A stretch of DNA of 64,000 nt from DATHAP01 sp963762865 (GTDB taxonomy: Bacteria > Actinomycetota > Actinomycetes > JACCUZ01), in assembly GCA_963762865.1 (NCBI GenBank), contig CAVXNC010000024.1:124001-188000 (forward strand). The letters are read 5' to 3'. Of this stretch, positions 8,884 to 16,771 are shown one piece after another; the first letter of the stretch is position 1; each line of letters begins with the position of its first letter. The notes beneath the pieces were generated by a model, which saw nothing but the letters and a program-made list of their open reading frames with translations, was not told the DNA's origin and ran no database searches. Made by a program: the position numbers and the translations under genes.

Positions 8884-8970
8884 CCCGGGCTCGAGCGCCA
8901 CACTCGTCGACGCGTAGGGGCTGGACAGAGATGGCCAGATCGGACTATGTCGACGAACCACTCGGTTTCG

Positions 8971-8976
8971 TAACGT
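8971..8976 (+). promoter_or_regulatory. Leaderless -10 box for the amidase gene
   Basis: TAACGT ends 7 nt before the GTG at 8984, and no Shine-Dalgarno sequence is present. It diverges from the acuC -10 box 90 bp away. Confidence 0.5.
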
Positions 8977-8983
8977 TCCACCC

Positions 8984-10393
8984 GTGACGCACCGATTCCG
9001 CACCCTGCTCCTGCTCGCCCTGGCGGTCGCCGTGATGGTGCCTGTCATCCAGGCCGCCCCGGCGACCGCGACCGTCCGGGTGACCACGGTCCGCACGGTC
9101 GGGCACGAGGTACGGGCGGCCGAGCTGGGACCGGGCATCAGCCGCACCCTCAGGTTGGCCAACCCGGCGCGCACGGTCGCGGTCTACTGGCGCAGCGCAC
9201 GCGGTGCGCAGGTCGGCCTGTCGCTGAGCGCCGACGGGGTGCACTTCGACCCCGCGGTGGATGCGGGACGGGACGACGCCGGGGAGCTGCGCCACGACGG
9301 GCGCACGTACGGCGCGCTGCACGTCACCGGCGGCACTAGGGCCGTGCGGGTCACCAGCGACCGGCCGATCCGCGACGTCACCCTCCTCGGGATCGCGGAC
9401 GGTGCGCGCGAGACCCACACGGTGCGCCGGCCAGTCTCCGCCTCCGCGGCGGTCAGCCAGCCGACCGTCATCCCGCGCTCGGGCTGGGGAGCGGACGAGA
9501 GCCTGCGGTACGACGCGAACGGCGCCGAGGTCTTCCCCGAGGCGTTCTACCCCACGCAGAAGCTGGTCGTGCACCACACCGCAGGAGCAAACAACGACCC
9601 GGACCCGGCGGCGACGGTCCGGGCCATCTACCGCTACCACGCGGTCACCCAGGGCTGGGGCGACATCGGCTACAACTTCCTGGTCGACGAGCAAGGCCGG
9701 GTCTACGAGGGGCGGCACTCCCGGGACTACCCCGTCGGTGTCTCCCCGTCGGGCGACGACGCGGCCGGCAACGGTGTCACCGGGGCGCACACCAGCGGGT
9801 GGAACTCCGGCAGCGTGGGCATCGCCCTGCTCGGCACTCTGACCAACCGCGACGCCACGCCCGCGGCTCGCTCCGCCCTGACCGACATGCTGGCCTGGGA
9901 GGCCACGAAGAACGGGCTCGACCCGATGGCGGTGTCGCCCTACGTCAACCCGGTCAGCGGCGCATCGGTCACCGTCCCGACCATCGCCGGGCACCGCGAC
10001 TACGCGTCCACCGAGTGCCCGGGCGGGACCTTCTACGCGACACTCCCCGCACTGCGCTCCGCGGTCGCCGCGCGGGTCTCCGGCGGCACGGGTTCGACGC
10101 CGGACACCACCCCGCCGACGGTGCCGGGCTCGGTGACCGCCATCGCCGGGACGCGCCTTGTGACCCTTGCGTGGGCAGCATCGACGGACGCGACCGGCGT
10201 GACCGGCTACACGGTGTCGCGCAGCACCAAGAGCGCCACCAGCGGCTTCGGCACGCGCGGCTCGACGGCGACCACGGGCTACACCGACACGGGCCTCAAG
10301 ACCGGCCGCCGCTACTACTACCGCGTGCAGGCGTCCGACGCCGCGGGGAACCGCAGCGCCTGGTCCCCGGTGGTCGCGGCCGTCGCCCGCTGA
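8984..10393 (+). CDS. Secreted PGRP-type N-acetylmuramoyl-L-alanine amidase with fibronectin III domain
   Basis: 469 residues. A signal peptide ends near ATA (residue 30). A beta-rich segment precedes the peptidoglycan-recognition/amidase_2 domain (about 160-365), which starts PRSGWGAD and carries the zinc ligand region VVHHTAG, the YNFLVDEQGRVYEGR segment and the late GHRDYASTECPG motif with the His and Cys ligands. A fibronectin type III domain forms the C-terminus (TPPTVPGSV to SPVVAAV). It should cleave the stem peptide from MurNAc in peptidoglycan outside the cell. The start is GTG with no Shine-Dalgarno sequence but a -10-like TAACGT 7 nt upstream. Confidence 0.92.
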   Translation: MTHRFRTLLLLALAVAVMVPVIQAAPATATVRVTTVRTVGHEVRAAELGPGISRTLRLANPARTVAVYWRSARGAQVGLSLSADGVHFDPAVDAGRDDAGELRHDGRTYGALHVTGGTRAVRVTSDRPIRDVTLLGIADGARETHTVRRPVSASAAVSQPTVIPRSGWGADESLRYDANGAEVFPEAFYPTQKLVVHHTAGANNDPDPAATVRAIYRYHAVTQGWGDIGYNFLVDEQGRVYEGRHSRDYPVGVSPSGDDAAGNGVTGAHTSGWNSGSVGIALLGTLTNRDATPAARSALTDMLAWEATKNGLDPMAVSPYVNPVSGASVTVPTIAGHRDYASTECPGGTFYATLPALRSAVAARVSGGTGSTPDTTPPTVPGSVTAIAGTRLVTLAWAASTDATGVTGYTVSRSTKSATSGFGTRGSTATTGYTDTGLKTGRRYYYRVQASDAAGNRSAWSPVVAAVAR

Positions 10394-10396
10394 CAC

Positions 10397-10453
10397 CATG
10401 ATCGTGAGCGCGCCGGACGCTCACGGGGTGACGCCCTGCTGCTCACGATCATG
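10397..10453. repeat. TGATC-capped hairpin (copy 2), probable terminator
   Basis: A perfect 13-bp inverted repeat (10397-10409 with 10441-10453, CATGATCGTGAGC) begins 4 nt after the amidase stop and faces the end of the convergent permease gene. Its outer seven bases match copy 1. Confidence 0.7.
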
Positions 10454-10478
10454 AAGCAGTGGAGGCGTGTACGTCGTC

Positions 10479-11663
10479 TCACTCGGTGCGCAGGGCGACC
10501 ACGGGGTCGAGGCGGCCGGCCCGCCGAGCCGGTGCGACGCCGAAGAAGATGCCGACGGCGGCCGACACCGCGAAGGCCAGCACTGGCGACCACCACGCGA
10601 TGACCGCCGGCAGCGGTGACACCGAGGCGACGAGCAACGAGCTGCCTACCCCGAGCCCGATGCCGATCAGGCCGCCCACGACGCAGAGCAGCACCGCCTC
10701 GATCAGGAACTGCAGCAGGATGTCGCGTTGCCGCGCCCCCAGCGCCTTGCGCAGGCCGATCTCACGAGTCCGTTCCCGGACGCTCACCAGCATGATGTTG
10801 GAGACGCCGACGCCGCCGACGAGCAGCGAGATCGCGGCGATCGCAGCGAGCACCAGGGTGAGCAGGCTGAGGATGCGCCCGATGGTGCCGAGGATCTGGG
10901 TCTGCGTGACGGCGGAGAACTCCTCGCCCTCGTACTTGTCCTGCAACGCGGCGACCAGCTTGGGCTGCAGGGCCTCGACACTGTCGGCGGTCGGTGCCTT
11001 GACGGCGAGCGCGTCGATGCGGTCGACACCGAAGAGCCGCTGGGCCGCGGTCACCGGGATGTGCACCTCGGCGTCGCGGTCGACTCCGAAGGTCGAGCCG
11101 GTCCTCTCGAAGACGCCGATGACGCGGAAGCGCACTCCGGCAATCGTCACCTGGCGGCCAAGCGGGTCGATGTCGCCGAAGACCTTGCGGACCACCGTGT
11201 TGCCGAGCACTGCGACGCGGCGCCGGGTGTCGACGTCGGAGGCGGTGATGTACTCGCCGCGGTCGAGCGGCCGGTCGAAGACGTTGGGCACGTTCTCGTT
11301 CACGCCGTTGACGGTGACGAAGGCCTCGAGCCGCCCGACGCCGACGGTCTCCCCCGACGCGACCGACACCGCGACCCGCTCGCGGTCGCCGACGACCCGG
11401 CCGAGGAGGTCGAGGTCCTCGAGCGTGAGCCGGCTGACCGACGGCGCCGAGCCGAACTCGAACTTGCCCGGCACCACGATGATGATGTTGGAGCCGAGGC
11501 CCTCGACCTGCTGCTCCACCTCCTGCTTCGCACCCGCACCCAGGGCCACCAGGATCACGACTGCGGCGACGCCGATCACCACACCGAGCATGGTCAGGGC
11601 ACTGCGCAACCTGTTGGCCCGCAACGCATCCAGGGCGACGCGGAAGGCCTCGCCGGTCCTCAC
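10479..11663 (-). CDS. MacB/FtsX-type ABC permease
   Basis: 394 residues, GTG start overlapping the upstream ATPase stop by 4 nt. An N-terminal transmembrane helix (ALTMLGVVIGVAAVVILVALG) is followed by a MacB_PCD periplasmic-type domain of about 230 residues. Three C-terminal helices of the FtsX fold follow, with the conserved VRERTREIGLRKALGA between them. Together with the two upstream genes it forms a MacAB/YknXYZ-like mechanotransmission transporter that probably exports a peptide, lipid or drug. The substrate is unknown. Confidence 0.9.
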   Translation of the reverse strand: MRTGEAFRVALDALRANRLRSALTMLGVVIGVAAVVILVALGAGAKQEVEQQVEGLGSNIIIVVPGKFEFGSAPSVSRLTLEDLDLLGRVVGDRERVAVSVASGETVGVGRLEAFVTVNGVNENVPNVFDRPLDRGEYITASDVDTRRRVAVLGNTVVRKVFGDIDPLGRQVTIAGVRFRVIGVFERTGSTFGVDRDAEVHIPVTAAQRLFGVDRIDALAVKAPTADSVEALQPKLVAALQDKYEGEEFSAVTQTQILGTIGRILSLLTLVLAAIAAISLLVGGVGVSNIMLVSVRERTREIGLRKALGARQRDILLQFLIEAVLLCVVGGLIGIGLGVGSSLLVASVSPLPAVIAWWSPVLAFAVSAAVGIFFGVAPARRAGRLDPVVALRTE

Positions 11664-12409
11664 GCGGTCGGCTCCGGTGCGTCGTACGCCGCCTGGCCGG
11701 ACGGCTCCCGCCCTGCGCCGACCGCACCGGAGTCGGACTCGACCAGCCCGTCGCGCAGCGCGATCCGGCGCCGGGCCATCGCGGCCACGTCGGGGTCGTG
11801 GGTCACGACGACTACGGCGACGCCACGGTCGGTGTTGAGCCGCTCCAGGGTCGCCATCACGTCGGCACCGGACCGGGTGTCGAGGTTGCCGGTCGGCTCG
11901 TCGGCCAGCAGCAGCGTCGGCTCCCCGACGAGGGCACGGGCGATCGCGACCCGCTGCTGCTCGCCACCGGAGAGCTGCCCCGGCCGGTGCTGCAGCCGGT
12001 GACCCAGGCCCACCGACTCGAGCGCCGCGGCGGCCCGGTCGCGTCGCTCCGACCCGCGGACGCCGCGGTAGACCAGCGGCAGCGACACGTTGTCCAGCGC
12101 GCTGGTCCGACCGAGCAGCTGGAAGGACTGGAAGACGAAGCCGATCGTGTGGTTGCGCAGCTCGGCCAGCTCGCCGTCGGACAACACCGACACGTCGCGG
12201 CCGCCGATCCGCAGCTCACCCGAGGTCGGCCGGTCGAGACAGCCGAGCAGGTGCATCAGCGTCGACTTGCCGGACCCGGAGGGGCCGACGATGGCGACGT
12301 ACTCGCTCTCCTCGATGCGCAGGCTGACGCCGCGCAAGGCCTCGACCGCGATCCCGTCGAGCTGGTAGCTGCGCACGACGTCGACCGCCTCGGCCGCCGG
12401 CGCGCTCAT
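11660..12409 (-). CDS. MacB-type ABC transporter ATP-binding protein
   Basis: 249 residues, beginning MSAPAAEAVDVV; the ATG overlaps the stop of the lipoprotein gene (ATGA). Walker A GPSGSGKST, Q-loop FQSFQLL, signature LSGGEQQR, Walker B LLLADEPTGNLD and the H-loop THD are all present, and the LolD/MacB subgroup marker GNLD is clear. It energises the FtsX-type permease encoded next, with which it overlaps by 4 nt. A tail of about 25 residues after the core is unconserved. Confidence 0.93.
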   Translation of the reverse strand: MSAPAAEAVDVVRSYQLDGIAVEALRGVSLRIEESEYVAIVGPSGSGKSTLMHLLGCLDRPTSGELRIGGRDVSVLSDGELAELRNHTIGFVFQSFQLLGRTSALDNVSLPLVYRGVRGSERRDRAAAALESVGLGHRLQHRPGQLSGGEQQRVAIARALVGEPTLLLADEPTGNLDTRSGADVMATLERLNTDRGVAVVVVTHDPDVAAMARRRIALRDGLVESDSGAVGAGREPSGQAAYDAPEPTA

Positions 12410-13758
12410 CCGACCTGCTGCCCTTCGCTGACCCGGTCGGCACCGCGCACGACGAGCTGCTCCCCCTCCTTCAGACCCTCGAGCACCTCGACGCGACTCT
12501 CGCCCTGCGCGCCGAGCCGCACCAGCCGGCGCTGGGCGCGGCCGTTCTTGACCACCCAGACCGCGTCGCGCTTGCCGTCCCGGAAGACGGCCGGCGCCGG
12601 AGCGGCCACCACGTCGCGCGCCGTGCGCACGCGAAGGTCGACGACCGCGCTCATCCCCGGACGAGGCACCGGTGCCGTCGAGCCGTCGGCCGTCGTGCCG
12701 CGGCCGAGCGACAGGCGCACGACGTAGCTGACGCCCCCGCGGGTGGAGGTCGTCGGCGTCGGGTCGATGGCCTCGACGGCCGAGGCGTACGTCGCGCCAG
12801 GGACCGCGTCCAGCTCTGCCGAGGCGTCGACGCCCGGCGCCACGAGCAGCACGTCGGTCTCGTCGACCTGGGCCGTCAAGGACAGCGTGGAGTCGTCGGT
12901 GACGCTGACCAGTGCCTGGCCGGAGCTGACCGGGGCGCCGTCGGTGACCGTCGAGGTCACCGAACCGCCGGCGCCGCCGCCCGAGCCGAGCGCCGAGCCG
13001 GCCTGCGACTGCAGACTCTCGGGCAGCTGGGAGAGCAGGTCGCTGGCCCCGCTCGACGCGTCGGTGCCCGACGCGGTCAGCGAGACGGTGCCGGCGATCG
13101 GCGCGCGCACCGTGAGCGCCGCGACCGTGCGACGGGCCACCTCGACGGCCGCGCGGGTCTGCACCCGCTGCGCCGACGACAGCGCCGACACGGCGTCCGA
13201 GAGCGAGCCGATGCCCGCGGCCAGCTGGGCCGCGGCCTGGTCCGCCTGGGCGCGCGCGGCGTCGTACTGGGTCTGCGAGACCTGCAGCGCGGCGAGGGCC
13301 TGCGCACGCGCACGGGGGTCCGGGATCCGTCGCGCCGCTCGGCGGGCCCGGTCGAACGCGCGCTGCGCAGTGGCGTCGGCCTGCGCGGCGCCGGCGAGTG
13401 ACGTCGGCACACCCCCACCGGCGCCCGCCGACGCGGCCTGCGCGTCGGCCTGCCTCGCCTGCCGGAGGTTGCGTCGCGCTGATGGCGACTCGATGCGCAG
13501 CACCACCTGACCGCGGCGGACCTGCTGGCCCTCGCGGACGCGCAGGTCGGCGATGGTGCCGTCGGCTGCGGCGCTGACGGTCGCGGTGGCCCGGGCCTCG
13601 ACGGTGGCCGGTGCCTCTACGACCTCCACGACGGTCGCGCGACCGGCCGGGGCGACCTCGATGCGCGCGTCGTCGTCGCCGCTGCACCCGGCGAGCAGCA
13701 GGGCCGCCAAGGCGAGCCCGACCGGTGCCACCGACGCGCACCGGCCCGGACGTCTCAT
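12406..13758 (-). CDS. MacA/HlyD-like membrane fusion lipoprotein
   Basis: 450 residues with lipobox LLLAGC (lipidated Cys near 25), so it is anchored outside the membrane. A lipoyl/barrel-sandwich half (VREGQQVRRGQVVLRIES) precedes an alpha-hairpin rich in Ala/Arg/Gln, then the second lipoyl half (VRAPIAGTVSLTASG), a beta-barrel and a membrane-proximal domain. It links the ABC pump to substrate capture. It is first gene of the three-gene operon, all joined by 4-nt overlaps. There is no Shine-Dalgarno sequence; TACGAT lies 6 nt before the ATG. Confidence 0.9.
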   Translation of the reverse strand: MRRPGRCASVAPVGLALAALLLAGCSGDDDARIEVAPAGRATVVEVVEAPATVEARATATVSAAADGTIADLRVREGQQVRRGQVVLRIESPSARRNLRQARQADAQAASAGAGGGVPTSLAGAAQADATAQRAFDRARRAARRIPDPRARAQALAALQVSQTQYDAARAQADQAAAQLAAGIGSLSDAVSALSSAQRVQTRAAVEVARRTVAALTVRAPIAGTVSLTASGTDASSGASDLLSQLPESLQSQAGSALGSGGGAGGSVTSTVTDGAPVSSGQALVSVTDDSTLSLTAQVDETDVLLVAPGVDASAELDAVPGATYASAVEAIDPTPTTSTRGGVSYVVRLSLGRGTTADGSTAPVPRPGMSAVVDLRVRTARDVVAAPAPAVFRDGKRDAVWVVKNGRAQRRLVRLGAQGESRVEVLEGLKEGEQLVVRGADRVSEGQQVG

Positions 13759-13764
13759 CGGGTC

Positions 13765-13770
13765 ATCGTA
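13765..13770 (-). promoter_or_regulatory. Leaderless -10 box for the MacAB-like operon
   Basis: TACGAT ends 6 nt before the ATG at 13758, with no ribosome-binding sequence between them. Confidence 0.5.
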
Positions 13771-13796
13771 GGTTCGCGGCGCGGCAGACGCCGTTC

Positions 13797-13850
13797 CATG
13801 ATCACGAACGTTCGGGTCAGCAAGTGGTGACCCGATCGTTCATGATCATG
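13797..13850. repeat. TGATC-capped hairpin (copy 3)
   Basis: The 23-bp arms 13797-13819 and 13828-13850 pair with two mismatches and an 8-nt loop; both ends read CATGATCA. It lies after the CspB-type gene (minus strand) and upstream of the MacAB-like operon, so it is placed to terminate cspB. Confidence 0.75.
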
Positions 13851-13863
13851 AGGCTCGTCGCGG

Positions 13864-14247
13864 TCAGGCCTCGATGTCGTCGGCGACCGCGCGCAGCAGG
13901 GCAGCCGTCTTGCGGGCCACCTGGCGCTCCGGGAAGCGCCCGCGGCGCAGCCCGTTGCCCACGCCGTCGAGCAGCTTGATGAGGTCCTCGACGATGATGG
14001 CCATGTCGTCGACCGGTTTGCGGGTGGACGGCGTGACCGACGGGATCGGGTCCAGAACCTTCACGGTGAGGGCCTGCTCGCCGCGCTTGCCGTCGACGAT
14101 CCCGAACTCCACGCGGCTGCCCGGCTTGAGCGCCGGGACGCCGGCGGGCAGCGCGGACTGGTGGACGAAGACGTCGCCGCCGTCGTCGCGGGACAGGAAG
14201 CCGAAACCCTTCTCGGTGTCGTACCACTTCACCTTGCCGGTAGGCAC
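13864..14247 (-). CDS. cspB: CspB-type cold-shock protein with C-terminal extension
   Basis: 127 residues, GTG start with AGAGG upstream. The first 65 residues form a cold-shock OB fold with RNP1-like KGFGFLSRDDG and RNP2-like DVFVHQSAL. A roughly 60-residue extension (DDMAIIVEDLIKLLDGVGNGL and onward) is helical and matches the longer actinobacterial CspB proteins such as Rv0871. It binds single-stranded RNA or DNA. Its neighbourhood with XPB and XPB-N homologues, a few kilobases on, is shared with mycobacteria. Confidence 0.88.
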   Translation of the reverse strand: MPTGKVKWYDTEKGFGFLSRDDGGDVFVHQSALPAGVPALKPGSRVEFGIVDGKRGEQALTVKVLDPIPSVTPSTRKPVDDMAIIVEDLIKLLDGVGNGLRRGRFPERQVARKTAALLRAVADDIEA

Positions 14248-14357
14248 GGGAGACCTCTGCTCTGTTCGTCGGATCGGGAAGGAACGCGGGCGGTCGTACG
14301 CCGCCGTCGCGGGTCGTCCAGCCTAACCGCCGGGGCGGGCTGCTGCGAGGCAGTTGC

Positions 14358-15794
14358 TCAGCGGTAGGGCTCGGGGTCGGGCAGCAGCTCGTTCATCGAC
14401 CCGGACCGGAAGGCCTGGACCTCGACGGACCGGAAGCCGGTGGCGGCCACCGCCCGAGCAGCCGAGCCGCCGGCGGCGACGGCCTCCACCAGCTCCGCGT
14501 CGACCTCGAGCCGGGCGGTCTCACCCAGGTCGCGGACCCGAAGGTCGCGCACCGCGATCCCGGCGGCCGCCAGCGCCTCCCGGGCGGCCACCTCGGCACG
14601 GTCGACCCGCACCAGCCGGGCCGGCGTGATCTCGATGCCGTAGGCGACCCGGCTGGACAGGCAGGCGGCGGCGGGCTTGTCCCACGTCGGCAGCCCCCAG
14701 CGGCGGCTGGCCGCCCGCACCTGGTCCTTGGTCAGCCCCGCGTCGAGCAGCGGCGTGACGGCCGACCTCTCGGCGGCCGCGCGGATCCCCGGCCGGAAGC
14801 CGGCCATGGCGTCGTCGGCGTTCGTCCCCGTGGCGACGTGGGCCAGGCCGTGCTCCGCGGCGACCGGGCCGAGGACGTCGAGCAGCTCTGCCTTGCAGAA
14901 GTAGCAGCGGTCGCCGTCGTTGGCGCGGTAGCCCTCGCGGTCCATCTCGCGGGTGGCCGGCCGCAGGTGGCGCACGCCGAGGTCGGCGCAGAACGCTGCG
15001 GCCGCGTCGAGCTCCCGGCCGGGCAGGCTGGCACTCACGGCAGTGGCGGCGGCGACGTTGGCGGCGCCGAGGCTCCGTACGGCCGCAGCGAGGAGCAGCG
15101 CCGAGTCCGCGCCACCGGAGAAGGCGACGAGGACGGACCCGAGCTCGCGCAGCCGCTCGTCGAGCGCGGCCATCCGGGTGTCGAGGACGTGCTCGTCGAT
15201 CCAGTCGGCGAAGCCGTATAGGTCGTCGAGGACCACGTCGGCGCCAGCTGCCCCCAGCTCGTCCGCGCTGATCGGGCCGGTCGCGACACCGACGCTGATG
15301 GCGTCCGCGGCGCGCGCCCCGTCGATGTCGGCCACGTGGTCACCGACGTAGACGGTGGCGCCGTGCTCGCGCAGTGCCTCGCCCTTGGCCGGCCCCCACC
15401 GCCAGCCGACGACGTCGTCGGCCGCGATGCCGAGGTGCTCGAGGTGCAGCCGGGCGTTGGGCTCGTACTTCGCGGTCACCACGACGACCCGGCCGCCGTG
15501 CCGGTGGACGGCGTCCACGGCCTCGCGCGCGCCGGGCAGCATCTGCGTGGGCGCGATGGCGAGGTGCGGGTACAGGGCACGGAACCGGTCGCCCATCGGC
15601 GCGACCTGCTCCGCCGGGAACCAGTAGGCGAGCTCCTCGTCCAGCGGCGGCCCGAGCCGGCTGACGGCCGCCGCGCTGTCGATGTGCACACCGGTCTCGG
15701 CCGAGAGGGCGTCGAGCGCGACAGCGATCCCCGGCCGGGAGTCGATCAGGGTCATGTCGAGGTCGAACCCGACGACCAGCTGGGGAGCACGCAC
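14358..15794 (-). CDS. larE: HAD hydrolase fused to LarE-type sulfur transferase
   Basis: 478 residues in one uninterrupted frame. Residues 1-205 form a HAD phosphatase (DLDMTLIDSR with the two Asp, VVVVTAKYEPN, GDHVADIDGA). From Met208 a complete LarE-like PP-loop ATPase of 271 residues follows, with the loop FSGGADSALL, GDRCYFCKAEL and KPAAACLSSRVAYG. LarE supplies sulfur to the pyridinium dithiocarboxylate nickel-pincer cofactor of LarA. The CxxC and later Cys resemble LarE variants proposed to use a cluster rather than a single sacrificial Cys (inference). No larB, larC or larA is in the window. An internal start at 15173 could also yield LarE alone. Confidence 0.88.
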   Translation of the reverse strand: MRAPQLVVGFDLDMTLIDSRPGIAVALDALSAETGVHIDSAAAVSRLGPPLDEELAYWFPAEQVAPMGDRFRALYPHLAIAPTQMLPGAREAVDAVHRHGGRVVVVTAKYEPNARLHLEHLGIAADDVVGWRWGPAKGEALREHGATVYVGDHVADIDGARAADAISVGVATGPISADELGAAGADVVLDDLYGFADWIDEHVLDTRMAALDERLRELGSVLVAFSGGADSALLLAAAVRSLGAANVAAATAVSASLPGRELDAAAAFCADLGVRHLRPATREMDREGYRANDGDRCYFCKAELLDVLGPVAAEHGLAHVATGTNADDAMAGFRPGIRAAAERSAVTPLLDAGLTKDQVRAASRRWGLPTWDKPAAACLSSRVAYGIEITPARLVRVDRAEVAAREALAAAGIAVRDLRVRDLGETARLEVDAELVEAVAAGGSAARAVAATGFRSVEVQAFRSGSMNELLPDPEPYR

Positions 15795-15800
15795 CCCGTC

Positions 15801-15806
15801 AGGGTA
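15801..15806 (-). promoter_or_regulatory. Leaderless -10 box for the HAD-LarE gene
   Basis: TACCCT ends 6 nt before the GTG at 15794, with no Shine-Dalgarno sequence. Confidence 0.5.
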
Positions 15807-15822
15807 TGCGGGCGGTCCTCCT

Positions 15823-15898
15823 TGATCATCTGCGACGTCGGAGCGAAGGACACGCCGGGGTCACCGGCGTGTCCCGCCCCGCACGTCGCGAACGATCG
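15823..15898. repeat. TGATC-capped nested hairpin (copy 4)
   Basis: The outer arms 15823-15838 and 15883-15898 pair with about four mismatches (TGATCATCTGCGACGT). The inner arms 15848-15858 and 15864-15874 form a perfect 11-bp stem (GGACACGCCGG). Position by position it follows copy 1, including GCGACGT and GACACGCCG, so both descend from one element. It sits between two minus-strand genes. Confidence 0.75.
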
Positions 15899-16690
15899 TC
15901 AGGTCGTACGCCGCGTCGGCTGGTCGCGCAGGTCCACGCTCTCGGGGTCGGCCGCCCGGGTGCGGTCCATGTCGCCGGTGCGGTCCATGTCGCCGGTGCG
16001 GTCCATGTCGCCGGTGCGGTCCATGTCGCCGGTGCGGTCCATGTCGCCGGTGCGGTCCATGCCCTCGGCGGGGCTCATGGGCCGACCGTCGTCCGCGGCC
16101 GGCGTCGTGCGGTCCTTGCCATCGGTGCGGTCGGTGCGGTCCGTGTCGCCGGTGCGGGCGCCCTGGCCGTCGTGCAACAGCAGCTCGAAGAGCGCCCGGT
16201 AGTGGACGAAGGCCTGGCGCAGCGACTCCGTGTCGGCGCTCTCGTGCCGCGAGCCGACGGCGTGCGCAGCGCGGTAGTGCTCGACGACCTCGGGGTGGTC
16301 GGTGGCCAGCATCTCGGCGCGGGTGGCGAAGTCGTCGACCGGGTAGCCGCGGTCGCGCATCACCGACTGCACGAGCCGGTCGGCGTCCCGGGTGGCGGTG
16401 CCGGGCTCGTCCACGAAGGCAGCCTGTACGCCGGTCCACTGCTGCGAGTAGCGCTCGCGCTCGGCGGGCTCGAGGGCACGGATCTCGACCTGGTCGCGAC
16501 GGTCGGCCGCGTCGGCAAGCCGCTTCTCGGCCGACTTGCGGTCGCCGTGGGACTCGACGGCACGGTCGTACTCGGGACCGAAGCGCTCCTGGAGCCCCTC
16601 GCTGCGCTTGGCCTGGCGCGCCCTCATCATCACGACGACGGCCGCGGCGGCGAGGATCAGCAGGACGATGACGATGATGGCTGTGGTCAT
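15899..16690 (-). CDS. Membrane-anchored conserved actinobacterial protein with GDMDRT repeats
   Basis: 263 residues from the ATG that starts MTTAIIVIVLL. One N-terminal membrane helix is followed by charged, helical, probably cytoplasmic sequence containing RFGPEYDRAVESHGDR and ERYSQQWTGVQAAFVDEP. This block is found in many hypothetical proteins of streptomycetes and relatives; I do not know its function. The last third is low complexity: the hexapeptide GDMDRT is repeated in tandem, preceded by similar DRT units, and encoded by an 18-bp DNA repeat. The repeat length is likely to vary between strains. Confidence 0.8.
   Translation of the reverse strand: MTTAIIVIVLLILAAAAVVVMMRARQAKRSEGLQERFGPEYDRAVESHGDRKSAEKRLADAADRRDQVEIRALEPAERERYSQQWTGVQAAFVDEPGTATRDADRLVQSVMRDRGYPVDDFATRAEMLATDHPEVVEHYRAAHAVGSRHESADTESLRQAFVHYRALFELLLHDGQGARTGDTDRTDRTDGKDRTTPAADDGRPMSPAEGMDRTGDMDRTGDMDRTGDMDRTGDMDRTGDMDRTRAADPESVDLRDQPTRRTT
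15960..16062. repeat. 18-bp in-frame tandem repeat
   Basis: Five identical 18-bp units (15960-16049) and a partial sixth copy, inside the end of the membrane protein gene. Each unit encodes Asp-Met-Asp-Arg-Thr-Gly on the minus strand. Perfect identity between units suggests recent expansion by slippage. Confidence 0.9.
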
Positions 16691-16771
16691 GGTTGACCTC
16701 CGGTAGCAGGTCATCGGCCGTTACCCCCGGGAGCGGGCGCCATGCACCGCACGGGCGTATGCGCGCTTCGG

